A DNA stretch of 64,000 bases from Parietaria judaica. Lineage: Eukaryota; Streptophyta; Magnoliopsida; Rosales; Urticaceae. The DNA lies in the NCBI GenBank assembly GCA_954871525.1, contig OX940871.1, positions 25,952,586-26,016,585 of the forward strand, given 5' to 3'. A program made the translations under genes and the position numbers. Below are positions 46,133-58,016 of the stretch, in pieces; the stretch's first letter is position 1, and the number at the start of each line of letters is the position of its first letter. The notes beneath the pieces were generated by a model. The model made no database searches. It saw only the letters and a list, made by a program, of their open reading frames with translations, and was not told the origin of the DNA.

Positions 46133-46759
46133 GTTAGAAGTACTGGTGCCGGTGAGTCCGGCCTGCGGTTATAATGTCCCCAACAATTTACGCGTGTGAG
46201 GTTCCAATTTTTTTTTGGCCAAATCCCGTCACGTCTCAACAAAACGAGTCGAGCAAACGAAAAAACAATACTTAATAATAATACAAAAGTTATGTTTCAG
46301 GAGCCGATCGGCTATTGTTTGTGATTCTTGATTTTTGGGGAATAAACCGTCCATACAACAACTGTGTGAAGTCGGTGCATGAGGATGCGGCCAATCGTCG
46401 ATGGTATAGGGCAAAGAGAAGAGATCACGGCCGCAAAATCAGGAGGAAGTGGTGGTTGGTGCCCGGAATTCCGGCTCCAACCCTGCTGCCTCAAGGCGAC
46501 AAATCTCAACTTCTTGATTAAATTCTCCAAATTAAACTCAAGAAGGATTGAATAAAGTTCACCACGTTAAATCTTGTTTCAGCCCAATTTGTGAAACTTA
46601 TTTAAAATTAAAATGGCAACAATACTACGGATTCCTTAACAAAAAATAATTTTTGAGTATTAACTTTGCAGCACGAGTATCCTTAAGTAAACGAAAGTTA
46701 CCAACATATTTAAAAAAAAAAAAAAAAAAAAACCGCAGAAAATATGTTTATAATTTTGA
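46133..46759. other. Downstream region of the Misato-like gene
   Basis: It probably contains the 3' UTR. A GC-richer stretch at 46290-46520 has short open frames on both strands but no recognisable family. A run of about 20 A lies at 46713-46732. Confidence 0.4.
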
Positions 46760-47093
46760 GGATTAATTGCGGCAAAAAGACCTAATTTTTAGTCAAATGC
46801 TCTGTTGTGTATACAACCTCTGTAAATGGTGGTAAAAGCACCCAAACTTGACATTTGAGAGTTGACCGAGAATATCAGTCCATGTGGTTGCTAGCCTTTT
46901 CCACGTGGCATGCCACATGGCATTTGGTTGCCATACCACATGGCAGCCAAGTGCCATGCGGCACAACCACATGGACTAATTTTCTCGATCAACTCCCAAA
47001 TACCGAGTTTGAGTACTCTTATCGTCATTTACGGAGGTTGTATACACAGCAAAGCATTTGACCAAAAGTTGGGTCTTTTATCGCAATTAACCC
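46760..47093. mobile_element. MULE-type MITE with perfect 9-bp target duplication (334 bp)
   Basis: The ends GGATTAATTGCGGCAAAAAG and (reversed) GGGTTAATTGCGATAAAAGA are inverted, and the arms continue to pair inward (GTCAAATGCT, TTGTGTATACAACCTC). The 9-bp taattttga lies at both 46751-46759 and 47094-47102. The middle holds CCACATGG/ATGGCATGCCAC-type palindromes. It is likely to fold into a near-complete hairpin. Confidence 0.92.
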
Positions 47094-47102
47094 TAATTTT
47101 GA

Positions 47103-48650
47103 CTTCTATTTGTACTTAATTTTCGCCATTACGTATCAAACGTTAAGTGACACGTTTAACATTATGACGATGAAGCGCCACTTATAAGACTTTGATCTGT
47201 TTTTGGAAATTTGTCGCAACTTAAGTCAACAAAAACTAGCGGCATATTCTTTAAGTTTAATGTGCTAATTATTGTGTTAACGCTAATTAACACATTAAAC
47301 TACATCTATACTATTTAAATTATCCATATATATATATATATATGTACATTACGAATGCGTAACGCAGTTATTAACTAAGGAAGACCCGTAACCTTATTTA
47401 ATCATATCTTCTTCTAATCATGCTTAAAATCCAATAGTACGTCATCGTGCTTATAAAGCCTAAAAGTCAACGATGCAGATGTTATGTTATCAACATAAAA
47501 TCCAATGTGTACGTATAGTATTACGCTTTTGATCTTAATGTAATTTAATTATTTCATTAAACAATTATTATAATATATTTAACTGATTTACCAAAATAGC
47601 CGTCATAAGCTTATCTCTTTGAGTCAACACCAACATGAACATGTAAAGTTGGTACTACAATAACTAGAGTACATTTGTGCTCTAATGAACTTCAAATATT
47701 ACATGAAAATGCTGTAAATTAATAACGTTTGAATTTTTGAACAGTCAAATTTATTATATTATCGTATTATTAATAATTATATAAATCATTATATTATAAA
47801 TTTATTTATTAATTAGTAATTTAGAAAGCATAAACTACTTTTATTTTATTATCAAATTATTAATTAATATATAAATAAAAACTAATAAAATATTAATTTA
47901 TAAAGTATTAATTGTATATTATAATTAGAAGAAAAAAATCGTTGGATTACATATTATGAATACTAATATGATCATGTCTTTAATTATAAAACATAGTATT
48001 AAGACAATATTAATTTATATAACAATATGGATATGTATACTTCTATAAAAAAAATTATTATCTTATAAATTTAACGAATTCGTTTAGCTAATTAAGCCAA
48101 ACAGGACCTGACAAGATTATTATTCAATCGAGGTTTTTATTTAGCTAGTGAGGCCAGATGCGGGACCGCATATTATTATTATTTAATTGAGGTCCTTAAT
48201 TTATCGAGGTTCTTCAAGTAATTGTTCTCTCCCTTGTAAATTTATAAATATAACTTAACTAACCTACTTCATACATTTATCTATAATAATTATGCAAATA
48301 AATTCTATATAAAAAACCAATCATCATTACATTGAACATTAACATTACATTATAGAGAACTGGAATTTTTTTTTTTTTATATATACCCTATATTTTTACT
48401 TTTGCAAAAACATACTTTCTAATTTAAAATACTGCTAAAATATACCTTTAAAGTGAACTTTAGTTCTATTCTTATACCCTCCAAGGATTTAAATTTTTCA
48501 AAAACAAAAAATTGCCCCTCTAGTTTTATTTTGACAAAAATATAAATGCATTAAAAAAAAAAAAACCCAGCATATTACCAAATCCATCTTCAATTTGAGA
48601 TATTTTCTTAAAAGACGTTTGTAAAAAAAAAAAAAGAAGTAGAAACATAA
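47103..48650. other. AT-rich intergenic DNA
   Basis: No gene or complete element was seen. A short (AT)n run lies near 47327-47343. The stretch 47700-48100 is extremely AT-rich. Confidence 0.4.
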
Positions 48651-48657
48651 AGGTGCT

Positions 48658-49320
48658 AATGTTGGGGTTTTTGTGGATTTATCTCCATCTCGATGCGGAA
48701 AACTCGGGATATCCTGGAATAATGATCTAGATTATATACGTTAATCAAGAAATATGAATTCAGGGTTTTACCAAACTTCTACAACTTTTGCCGCGTAGAC
48801 TTTTGGGCGATCCTCTCCTCGATTTTTGTGCTGCCATGATCTCTTGATAAACACGTCTTCATCTCGTCAAGTCTTCATCTCGACCAAGTCTTCATCTCGT
48901 CAACCACGTTCTTGCTTGAACTCTACACCGTGTAGATCGGTAAACACCTCGTCGAAATACTAGCTATTTCTTGGTGTTTGGGTGACGACTCTCTCTTACA
49001 CACACGGGGAGCAGAAACTCGAGTTGCCCTAGGGGGAGGGAGGAGCTCGAATTCTCTCTGACGCAATTAGGCGTGGATTAAGTTTTTTGAGTTCATTAAC
49101 TGTGTATTTATAATGACCTAATGGGTTTGACCATAAAATGAGTCAAGACTATTAGGCCATTTAATTAATATTAATTTGATTAATTAATTCATGATAATTC
49201 ACCGAGTATGTGCGAACACGGTACTTTTTAATGCCGAGTAATTTGGACCCCGTAAGTCCATTGGGCTTTTGGGCCCAATCTCTATTCGGGCATAATCCTT
49301 TAGTTACGTTAAGTTACACT
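48658..49320. mobile_element. Possible solo LTR or LTR fragment (Ty1-copia-like)
   Basis: A TGTTGGGG start at 48669-region edge, a CTTCATCTCGTCAA repeated block, ACACCGTGTAGATCGGTAAAC, and GACGACTCTCTCTTACACAC followed by ATTTATAATGACCTAATGGG resemble the body of plant copia-type LTRs. No internal coding domain or target duplication was found, so both boundaries and orientation are tentative. Confidence 0.35.
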
Positions 49321-50098
49321 GAGAGGGTATATTTGTTTTTATTTTTATTTTAAACAGAGGGTATATAAGTGAAGGAAAAAACTGTATATAAAAAAAAAAA
49401 AAACAAATTTTCCCATAGAAAATAAGCACTATGTTTGAGTTAAACACCTCACTATCCTTTATTTGTCTATATATATATAACGCTAATAAAAAATATTGAA
49501 TCATCAAATAGGATTAAAGTGTAGTCTATGAAAAATCTAGGTTAAGTAGAGTATAGTGAGCCGAGTAATGAATAATTTTAAAGTTTCTTACTTTATTATT
49601 CAACATGTAGGTTAAATATTATTATATAGTTATACAATTTCTTTAGAATTGCCATCTATATATGAATATTGACATAAATTTCAAGTCAACGAACATATTC
49701 ACATAATTCTTTTTATTTTTATTTTTTACTCCAAACTTATTAGATTCCAAAGAGCTAGTTTTATATCAAAATACCATTTTCACTTCAATTCCGCATAATT
49801 AAATTGTTAAGTGCATATTTTGCTGATATTCTTTGTATCAAAATCAGAAAATTCAACTTTCATTTTAAAAGACAGATCTAACTTCAGGTCTTTTTGGAAA
49901 AAGAAACTTTGGAGACAATTTCTGATTAAAGTATATGTTCGATGTCAAGTGGTAGTGTATAACTTAAGTATGTGTTCAATGTGAATGAAACATAAATGAC
50001 TTATTGAATTCGATATATAATCTGTATTGGAAAAAGAACTGATCTTTTCCATGCATATTAATATTGTTGAGCATCGTTAAAGATTACTCCACTAAAAT

Positions 50099-50221
50099 AT
50101 GAGAGTTTTCTTTTTCTTTTCCCTTTTTTTTCTCGCCGCCTTGGCAGCCACGGCCGCAGCGACGTGCGGTACCATTTCCATATCGTTGAACGGGAATTAC
50201 TTATTTGAAGTGAAAAAATAA
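50099..50221 (+). CDS. Small secreted-peptide-like ORF (40 aa), possible nsLTP fragment
   Basis: The ATG at 50099 opens MRVFFFFSLFFLAALAATA, a textbook signal peptide with a short basic n-region, a hydrophobic core and an AAA-like cleavage site. It is followed by TCGTISISLNGNYLFEVKK and a stop. TCG..S.SL resembles the start of mature non-specific lipid transfer proteins, but the eight-cysteine domain is absent: only one cysteine is present. It could be a truncated nsLTP copy or chance, since no flanking exon was found. Confidence 0.3.
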   Translation: MRVFFFFSLFFLAALAATAAATCGTISISLNGNYLFEVKK

Positions 50222-50933
50222 AGAAAATGATGAACAAATACAAATTGATACCTAGCTGAAAAGAGAATTACAAAAAAAAAAAAAAAAAAAAAGATTGTAC
50301 TCAAACTACAATGAAGAATCCCACACCTTTGTTAATATATGCAAATGTCTTTCTCTCTCTCTTCTTTAATTGTTGTTTATAGGAAAAAACTGCAAAATAA
50401 AAATAAAAATACAGAGTTATGTCACTAATAATTCACATAAGCATATTTAATACAAATAAACAATTATTATAAGGATGAGATTGTTTATAGAGCTTAATTA
50501 TACAATAAAATGTTTCTCAAGTGTCAATTTGAACACTTACGGAAACTTATAGAGCTACGTAAATCAAAACAATCGGTACTTATAAGCTTGTGATAAATAA
50601 ACAACGAGATTTTACTACTCCAAAACTTACTTCATGGTTGCTTCATTCCGCGAATATACCCTTAAGAAATTTAAGAATAATCATAAAATTAAAGTGACTC
50701 AAATGCTTAATTTTATAACTAGACTACAAGTTTATTTCGTTTATTCAACTTTTTTAGGGTTAAAAAAACTGACCCTTCTTTGTCTTAACTTGTCCCTTCA
50801 CCAAATTAGGAGACAAACCCTAATTATATACACACACATATATATACATATATATCTGTATGAGGAGAATACAGAGCATTTCTCTCTGATCTGCACTCCA
50901 GATTCTTAACACTGCATGCGATTAACTGTATTA

Positions 50934-50953
50934 TATATATATATATATATATA
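50934..50953. repeat. (TA)n microsatellite
   Basis: A short pure TA run of about ten units in the region downstream of the LBD gene. Confidence 0.9.
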
Positions 50954-51119
50954 GGTGAGGAATGAAACGTCTGAGTCTGAAGAGACAATAATTCCCGAAA
51001 CCGACCCTCTGATATAAGCAATAAATTAAGTTTGAATACAGTCACGCATTTAATGACAAGAAACCTATCATCATGACTTTCACAATTAGGGTTATGCACC
51101 TTTTATATATACTCCTTGT

Positions 51120-51355
51120 GTTGGCCGTTTGGAACTTTGGATACCGGTTCCGACTTTCCGATATCGCGTGTATAACTCGGTAGTTTGGGATAGAAACCGG
51201 ATATCCCAAACCGGTTTTTACTTACCCGGAACGGATACATACTCCTAGTTCTATTCTGATATTTTTTTTTTCTAAAACGGTCTATCGCAAAACCCCGTTT
51301 GTTCTAGTATGAAACCGGGACCAGCAAAAAACCGCCTTTTACCGGTTTAAACACT
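51120..51355. mobile_element. MITE-like CGG-rich inverted block
   Basis: TTTGGATACCGGTTCCGAC on the left and CGGGACCAGCAAAAAACCGCC with ACCGGTTTAAACAC on the right form degenerate inverted arms, with ATACCGG and AAACCGG motifs repeated inside. No target duplication was read. Confidence 0.35.
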
Positions 51356-51458
51356 GTTAAATATCAACGTTAACCTTTCAGATTACAAATATAAACTTAT
51401 TTTCGAAAACGAGCTCAATCGTACTGCAATATTTTATTACGAGTACATAGATACATAC

Positions 51459-52223
51459 CTACAAGAGGTCGATCACGCCATTGGCATCGCCCTTTTCCTG
51501 ATCTTCACCCCCCGCCTTCCTCGCCGCCGCGTGCTGCACATCGTACTGCTCTTGCAGCTCCCGCACGTGATACTGCTGCTGCTGTGCCAGCAGGCCTGAC
51601 GGGGCCATCATCACCGGCTCCTCCTCCTCATATGCGTCCCCAAACTGCCCGCGCAAGAGGTCTGGCTCCTCTCGGCCGAACCCCTCCATCAAGTTCAACC
51701 CCTGGTCAAACCCCCGCCCCATCGCGATGAGGTTCTGCGTCTGCATCTGCTGCTGTAAACTAAACTGCATTAGGTCCTCATCTCCCTGCTGCTGCTGCTG
51801 CTGCTGCTGCCGCTGCGTCACCATTCGCTGCTGCTCGGGGAACGGTGGGTAGAATTCATATTGGTAATTGGGCGGGAGCGGGGCCGGGTTTTGAAAGAGG
51901 GCGAGCTGGGAGCGGGCGGCGTCGATCTCGGCGCGGACCACCTTGAGGCTGGACTGGAGGTAGGAGATGAGGCCGACGCAGCCGTAGACGGGGTCGCGGA
52001 GGCGCGCCTCCGCCTCGTAGGCGAGGGAGTTGACGGCGTCCTCGCGTCTCGTGGCCTCCAGCTCGGTGAGGAGCTTCGAGACGTTGCTGGCGCCAAACAC
52101 GCGGTGCACGTTGATGAACTTCTGGGGGTTGTCGGGCGGGAAGTAGGGCGCAAACACGCACTCCTGCGTGCACTTCCGCCGCTGGATCTTGCACGCCGCG
52201 CAAGGCGGCCCTGCCGTCGCCAT
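51459..52223 (-). CDS. LOB-domain (LBD) transcription factor, class I
   Basis: A single uninterrupted coding exon of 254 aa starts at the ATG at 52223. The LOB domain occupies about residues 7-108: the zinc-binding CX2CX6CX3C block (CAACKIQRRKCTQEC), the GAS block (FGASNVSKLL) with the DPVYGC region, and a following leucine-rich coiled-coil-like segment (VGLISYLQSSLKVV). That makes it class I. The tail has a glutamine run (residues about 137-145, CAG/CTG repeats), Gln/Met-rich and acidic stretches, and ends GVIDLL. LBD factors are plant-specific nuclear regulators of organ boundaries, leaf polarity and lateral organs; AS2/LBD6 and LBD36 have a similar GAS block, but the exact clade is uncertain. 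Any 5' UTR intron cannot be excluded. Confidence 0.93.
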   Translation of the reverse strand: MATAGPPCAACKIQRRKCTQECVFAPYFPPDNPQKFINVHRVFGASNVSKLLTELEATRREDAVNSLAYEAEARLRDPVYGCVGLISYLQSSLKVVRAEIDAARSQLALFQNPAPLPPNYQYEFYPPFPEQQRMVTQRQQQQQQQQGDEDLMQFSLQQQMQTQNLIAMGRGFDQGLNLMEGFGREEPDLLRGQFGDAYEEEEPVMMAPSGLLAQQQQYHVRELQEQYDVQHAAARKAGGEDQEKGDANGVIDLL

Positions 52224-52578
52224 CAGGAAAATAAAGTATCCGGTCCCGGGATTAAATCGCTCTTTCGAATCTCCTGATCATGTACAAATAGAATACAATA
52301 TTCAAGAAACGTGAAACCCTAATGGAGACGAATTTTGCAGAAACGCCATTGATTCATAATGATGAACGAAACCATATATTAAAAATAAAAGAGGAATATT
52401 AAAATATAGAATAATTAATGTGTAGCGTGAACAAGAATCTCACTGCAAATAGTCAAACGAGACGAAGAAATAAAAAAAGGAAAGAAAAATTCGATCGCTA
52501 TTTTTCTGGACCCTAAAACGGGAAGAAATCGTTACCCCCACAAACCCTAGAAAGTTGGTACAATATACATATAATCAC

Positions 52579-52626
<48 letters not shown>
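52579..52626. repeat. (AT)n microsatellite upstream of the LBD gene
   Basis: A pure AT run of about 24 units 360 bp upstream of the LBD start codon. A second, interrupted AT tract follows at 52777-52840. Confidence 0.95.
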
Positions 52627-52630
<4 letters not shown>

Positions 52631-52774
52631 ACCTTGTTGTTTTGTTACTGATTTCGAAATCGCCGATCAACGATTCCAGTCGTCAAACGCCGTAGTATCT
52701 GACGCAGAGAGAGAGATTTCCGAGTTTCAAGAACCCAACAAGAAGATTGGGAGAGCTTATAAATCTTCAAACTT

Positions 52775-52808
<34 letters not shown>

Positions 52809-52975
52809 TCACGCGTATATGTTTTATATATATATATCATATATGTGTGAAATGAGAGAGAGTGAGCGTGGACGTGATTTGTATGGAGAGGAGAACGAAT
52901 CTGGACCGTCCGATTGAGTACTCGAAGTTTCTGATGTTCGATATATAAAAAAGAAAAAAAAAGGAATAAAATAAA

Positions 52976-53342
52976 GGCATAATAGTGGCAAAAGTGGCGA
53001 AAGTTGGGTCAAGTGTAATAAGTGGCCAAAGCGAATTAATATCGGTATAAGTATTCCAAGTTTTTCAAATCGTGGCGTGTACAAATTCTATCCACTCCTA
53101 CCCAACGCTCGTTAATGCATTTTGTACTAATTATATGTTATGCAAACAATCTTAATGTATTTGTTAATACACTTTGTAAAGCATTTTGTGTTAAATCGCT
53201 TAATGGGTGTTGGGTTGGAATGGATGGAATTTGTACAAGCCATGGTTTGGCAAATTTTTGATACTTATCCCGATGTTAAATCACTATGGTTACTTATTTG
53301 TATACTTAGCTTAACTTTAGCCACTTTTACCGCTATTATTCC
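52976..53342. mobile_element. MULE-type MITE with perfect 9-bp target duplication (367 bp)
   Basis: The ends GGCATAATAGTGGCAAAAGT and (reversed) GGAATAATAGCGGTAAAAGT are inverted. Arms of about 160 bp continue to pair inward (ATCGGTATAAGTAT against ATCGGGATAAGTAT; GTACAAATTC with ATCCA and CCCAAC blocks). The 9-bp taaaataaa flanks both sides (52967-52975 and 53343-53351) exactly. It lies 750 bp upstream of the LBD gene. Confidence 0.92.
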
Positions 53343-53583
53343 TAAAATAAATGCCCTACCCTTATTCTGATCACGAGAATAAATGGCGACGCTGAAGTTA
53401 CCCATTTGTCTCTGTACTGTCTCTGCTGATCTAATTCCCGAAATGCCCTCCGCAGAACAAGCTTGGGTCTCCTCAGTCCTCACTTTGACTTCAATATCCT
53501 TTCGCCCACAAATTGCTTTTATGTTTGGGTCAAATTTCTATGCCACGTGTACCATATATTTTTGTGTTAATAGTAGAGGACAC

Positions 53584-55080
53584 TAGAGGTGTCAATTTGG
53601 GCGGGCCACAGCAACTCCACCCGTCCCGATTCGTAAAAAATAGATTTGCTCCACTTACTTTTTTTTTGGGACGGGCTATGCTCGTAATTATAAAAAAAAG
53701 ATTAGGCTGGATAAAAAACTATTAAGTTGTAATATTAATACTACGCTCGCCCGAACCCGCCCTGTTTGAAAGTTCACATAAACTATATTTTTATATAAAA
53801 AAAACTATTAGGTTGTAATATTAATACTATAGAAATAATAATAAAAATTGCTCTAAATATTTTATTATTTTAGAATTAAAAAACATGTTTGTATAGTATA
53901 TAATTTATTACTTTATTCGCTTCACATATTCTATATAGTTCTTTTAAATTTTCTTTGATTTTTCAATTAAATAATTTTAACGTCATTAATCAATTTCAAA
54001 ATTTTCTAACCGATTCAAGCATTCTCTTATTTTAATTTTAATTATAGTTTCATAAAGATGTAATCAATTTTAACATTAAGTTTTTTCAAGAATAATTACA
54101 TAATTTCTAAATGAATTTTTTAATATAATAATTTGAAATTTACAATTTATAATTAGTGGTCACTCTCATAAATCATTATTCTAATTTTATTATTCACTTA
54201 TTAATTTCAAAGTCACTTATTCTCATTTTATTATTCACTTATTACTTTACAATTCACTATTCAACCTCTAAAATTTGAAATTCACAGATCAATTTCATTA
54301 ATTTCAAAATTTCAAGTTATAATCTCCTAATAAACTTTATAACTTATTTATCAATTTCATAATTCACTAGTTTTGGTTTAATGATTCATTAACTCTTCAA
54401 TATCTGATTAATCAATTTTATCTAATCAATGTTAATTCTTATGAAATGGTTTGTTTTCACATTCAATCATTTTTATTTCATAATTCACATACGAGCTTTT
54501 TACTTCTCAAATCAGTATTTTTTAATTTTATTAATTTATTTTGGAATTAATGATGTATATACTATAGTCTATTGTCTTGACAAATTATAAAATTATATAC
54601 TATATACTATGATATGTAATAGTATATTTTACAATAATGTAACGTAGTAGTTTAATAATATAATAATATAATTAGATTTTTGGTATGACATGATATATAA
54701 TTTCTAAAAATGTGTTCAAATTTCTAAGTATGTGTTTGAATTTTATTTGTATTACGTTACTCGACTTTCAAAGTAAGTATTCGAATATTGAGCAAACACA
54801 AAAAAATTTGAATATCGAGCAAACACAAAAAAATTCAAAGGTATTAATGTTCTTTACTCTATTCACTATCTTCTACGTTCATAGTAATTTTAATTTGTAT
54901 TGAATTTCATTTATACAATATTCCACTAAAAAAATGTATATGGTAATTGCATATTAACTCTTAAAAGTATAACCCACTTTTGTTTGTGAAAAGCCCACTA
55001 AATTCAACTGGTAAAAGCCTGTCCCGCCTGTGACATTATGGATTCAGGTTCATAGGCCCGGGTGGCCTCGTTTAATATCG
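53584..55080. mobile_element. hAT-like element (GAGGTGTCAA family), copy A
   Basis: It begins TAGAGGTGTCAATTTGGGCG and has CGGGCC/CCCGCC subterminal blocks at both sides. The AT-rich interior from about 54270 aligns with 32160-32585 (copy B). The right part includes CCCACTAAATTCAACTGGTA and TGTGACATTATGG, matching copy B, but the expected TTGACACCTCTA right end is missing. Confidence 0.6.
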
Positions 55081-55317
55081 ACGAAAAAGTCAGAAAATAA
55101 TTTTGAGTATTTCGATAATATGTTTATATAATTTTAAAAATTACTTATTTAATCATCACCTTAAGGCATATAAGTAATTTTGAGTATTTCGATAATATTT
55201 TAATATAATTTTAAATATTGAATTTTTTAAGAAAAAATCGAATCGTATTCCAAACAGTTATTTTGTTGTTTTATTTTAAAAAAATAAAAAACATAAATGT
55301 GTACCAAATAGTTAAAT

Positions 55318-55445
55318 GGCAATTGTACGAAATGCTTATTTTTGTGTCAAACATTTTAAGAAATGTTCATTTGTGAGAGTAAAAAATACACACAAAGGGT
55401 ATTTTTTTAAAAGTTTGACACAAAATGGGCATTTCGTTCGTTAAC
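55318..55445. mobile_element. Short inverted-repeat element
   Basis: ACGAAATGCTTATTTTTGTG followed by TCAAACATTTTAAGAAATG is answered in inverted orientation by ACGAAATGCCCATTTTGTG and TCAAACTTTTAAAAAAATAC. The two 55-bp arms would form one hairpin. The target duplication is uncertain (caattg occurs on both sides at unequal distance). Confidence 0.55.
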
Positions 55446-55570
55446 CCTAAAAACAATTGCAAGAGTTTTTTACACTACAACTATAAAATTATGAATATAG
55501 AAAACGAAAAATAGCTAGAGTTGTCCACCAAACAACACAAATGTCTCTCTCTGGTACTTTCTCTCTCTAC

Positions 55571-55578
55571 ACATATAC

Positions 55579-55619
<41 letters not shown>
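55571..55619. repeat. (ATACAT)n microsatellite
   Basis: A hexanucleotide ACATAT run of about eight units. Confidence 0.92.
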
Positions 55620-57600
55620 GGGGTCAGTATGTGCGTGGATACTGGATGGTGTATTATGATTCAGTACCTCCGAATTGTCCCCCTCTTTTATTCTTCTATT
55701 TCGGACCCCCACGCTTTCTGAATCTTTGGTCCCACGCATTGAATTTTCCCTCTAACTCCTATATATATATATTTGTACAAGAAAATGTGATATATATATA
55801 TATATATTTGTACAATGGATGTATATATGTATTACAGTCTACAGACAATTTACTAACACATTTTAAAGTTCTACTTCTACATCTATAAACATCTAAAATA
55901 AGTATATATACAAAATCCTAAACTAGTTATATATATAAATAATCTTGAATAATGCAAATTTCAATATATCATACATTTAGTGTTGTCCCTCGTTTCGACA
56001 CTTGCAAGCAGGTTGTGCCAAACTAGTATCGCTAATGGGGTCGACAACACGGCCAACTGTATGTGAGGATAGGCTTGTTTCCGTCATAAATATATATCAC
56101 ATTATCTTATATATTATTAAGCGAAACAAATTAATAAAAAAAAAGGTAAGCAAAACCCGCCCAACCTTGGGTGCGGACGTAGGCGTGGGTAGCCGAACCT
56201 GCATTGGCTGCTGGCGTGGTGCGGGCTGTCCATGCCCGTCTAGACATGACTAAGGATATCTAGTAGTAGTCACGAGAACCATGAATGAGTCTTGCTATAT
56301 TTTGTCATTTACATTTTATACACGCGGTTTTGTTCCTCATTTCTCCTCCGCACTATCGGGTTCTTAAACATTGATCGTCTCTATAAGAAAAAAATATACA
56401 TATACAGAGTCTTCTGTTTTTAATCGATATCGTCAGTCGTATAGTTAGTTCAACTTATACGAACTTATAAAAAGTTGGGATATTGACGGCCGAAATCTCT
56501 AAACTCATCGAGCATTCTCAATTTAATACTTCTATACTAAATCTTAGTGGCAAAAATGACACTTTGACTAGTAGTTATAAGGGTTAATCGCGGTATAAGT
56601 ATGTAATTTTAGGTCAATTGAGTCGGCGTGAGTCCAACTCTATTTAATAGCGGCATAAGTATATAACATCGGCTGGATTGACTTTTATTTCAATCCAATT
56701 TTTACCAACCTCTTTTAGTAAATATGTCCATGTAGTCATCAAACGTCCACGTGACATTGTCACACCATCTTATTCTCACGTGACATTTTGATATATATAT
56801 TTTTAATTTGTTAGGGGGGTTTAAAGGATTCTAACCCATGCCTTCTTACGGAATTCAATATTTCAAATACTACACTACTCTTTATAGGTATCATATTTAA
56901 ATACAAATAATACTTTTTTGATACATATATATTATCTAACAATTTGTGCCACATTTTCATTTTGTTGACACGCTCGTGTTGACTTTTCTTAGCCCTCGTG
57001 TTGATTCCCTCAATGATGATTGGTGAGAAGCAAACTAAACTCTTGGCCAGCTTACGACTTCCCAAATCGTACGTGCGTTATTTGTATTACAATCATTGGG
57101 AATGTGGAAGATAGTACACTAAACAATAAAATACTCAATTTAGTGTGAATCATTTAAGTATATATGAAACTGATTATGTGATATTCGATTGTATCAATGG
57201 ACTTTTTGAGAAAAGAAGATAAACTAGCGCCTATTAAAGAATGTAGTTCTGAGTTGAAATTGAACACTGACGACCTGATGCGGTTCAGAATGGACCGAAT
57301 ATCTTGTTTTGTGGAACCGTGACCCTAATATTTGGTCTTTTAATAACAAGGTTTTATCGTTTTTTTTTTTTTTTGTTACTCTTACTATCGGTCGTAGTAA
57401 CAAAAAATGATATAGTAACGTTAATTAGTGTTAACTCGTTTAAAAAATATCACTCAGAAGAAAAAAATTTGGCTAAAAATATATTCTATATGAATAAGGA
57501 ATAAATTGTTAATCAATAATTGGAATAAGAGTTTAAAAAAAGAAAGATGATTTTAACAAGTTAATTATATTTTTGTTGAACACACGACGGTGGAGTCAAA
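55620..57600. other. Intergenic DNA with repeat remnants
   Basis: No gene was recognised. A GC-rich block at 56150-56250 looks like a MITE subterminal remnant, and 56584-56680 carries GGGTTAATCGCGGTATAAGT plus a second AGCGGCATAAGT motif, the end type of the MULE-like MITEs, without a detectable partner. Confidence 0.35.
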
Positions 57601-57849
57601 CGTCATTAATGTTTTTGAATTTACTAACCGAACATGGGTTCTTTCATGTTTTGCATCAATATAGAAAAAGACTTGACATGATCAGAAGAAATGCAGAATG
57701 ATAATGATTATTGGTCATAATTATTTTTTGCTATTTTTATGTCATAATTTATTGATATTACCTGTTATTCTATAAATATGTGTTACCATATTTACTCTAA
57801 CTTCATACAGGGTGGAATTAAATATCACAAATTTTAATAAATATGGGAT

Positions 57850-58016
57850 GATGAATAGTAAATATAATTACGTAAAAATACATAATCGTAGATTTAGAAT
57901 CGTAAATATATTTACGTAATCTTAGTTACATAAAAACACATGATCGTAAATATAGATACATAAAAATACAAAATCGTAAATATAATTACAGATTCGTAAA
58001 TTCAGTTACGTAAAAA
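57850..58016. repeat. Degenerate AT-rich repeat of ATCGTAAATATA-TTACGTAA motifs
   Basis: About five irregular copies of TAATCGTAAATATA and TTACGTAAAAATACA-like motifs occur in 165 bp. They resemble clustered subterminal motifs of a TIR element but no termini were placed. Confidence 0.5.

Noticed and set aside
45767..46242. Several overlapping minus-strand frames over the last Misato-like exon
   Set aside because: Shadows of the GC-rich final exon; the plus frame splices in phase with eight upstream exons.
46290..46530. Possible extra gene downstream of the Misato-like CDS
   Set aside because: Short open frames on both strands, no recognised domain and no splice partner; more likely UTR or spacer.
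51818..52277. Plus- and minus-strand alternative frames in the LBD gene
   Set aside because: Arg/Pro-rich shadows of the LOB-domain coding sequence.
53140..53586. Two short plus-strand frames near 53.1-53.6 kb
   Set aside because: The first lies mostly inside the MITE arm (to 53342); the second has no family resemblance.
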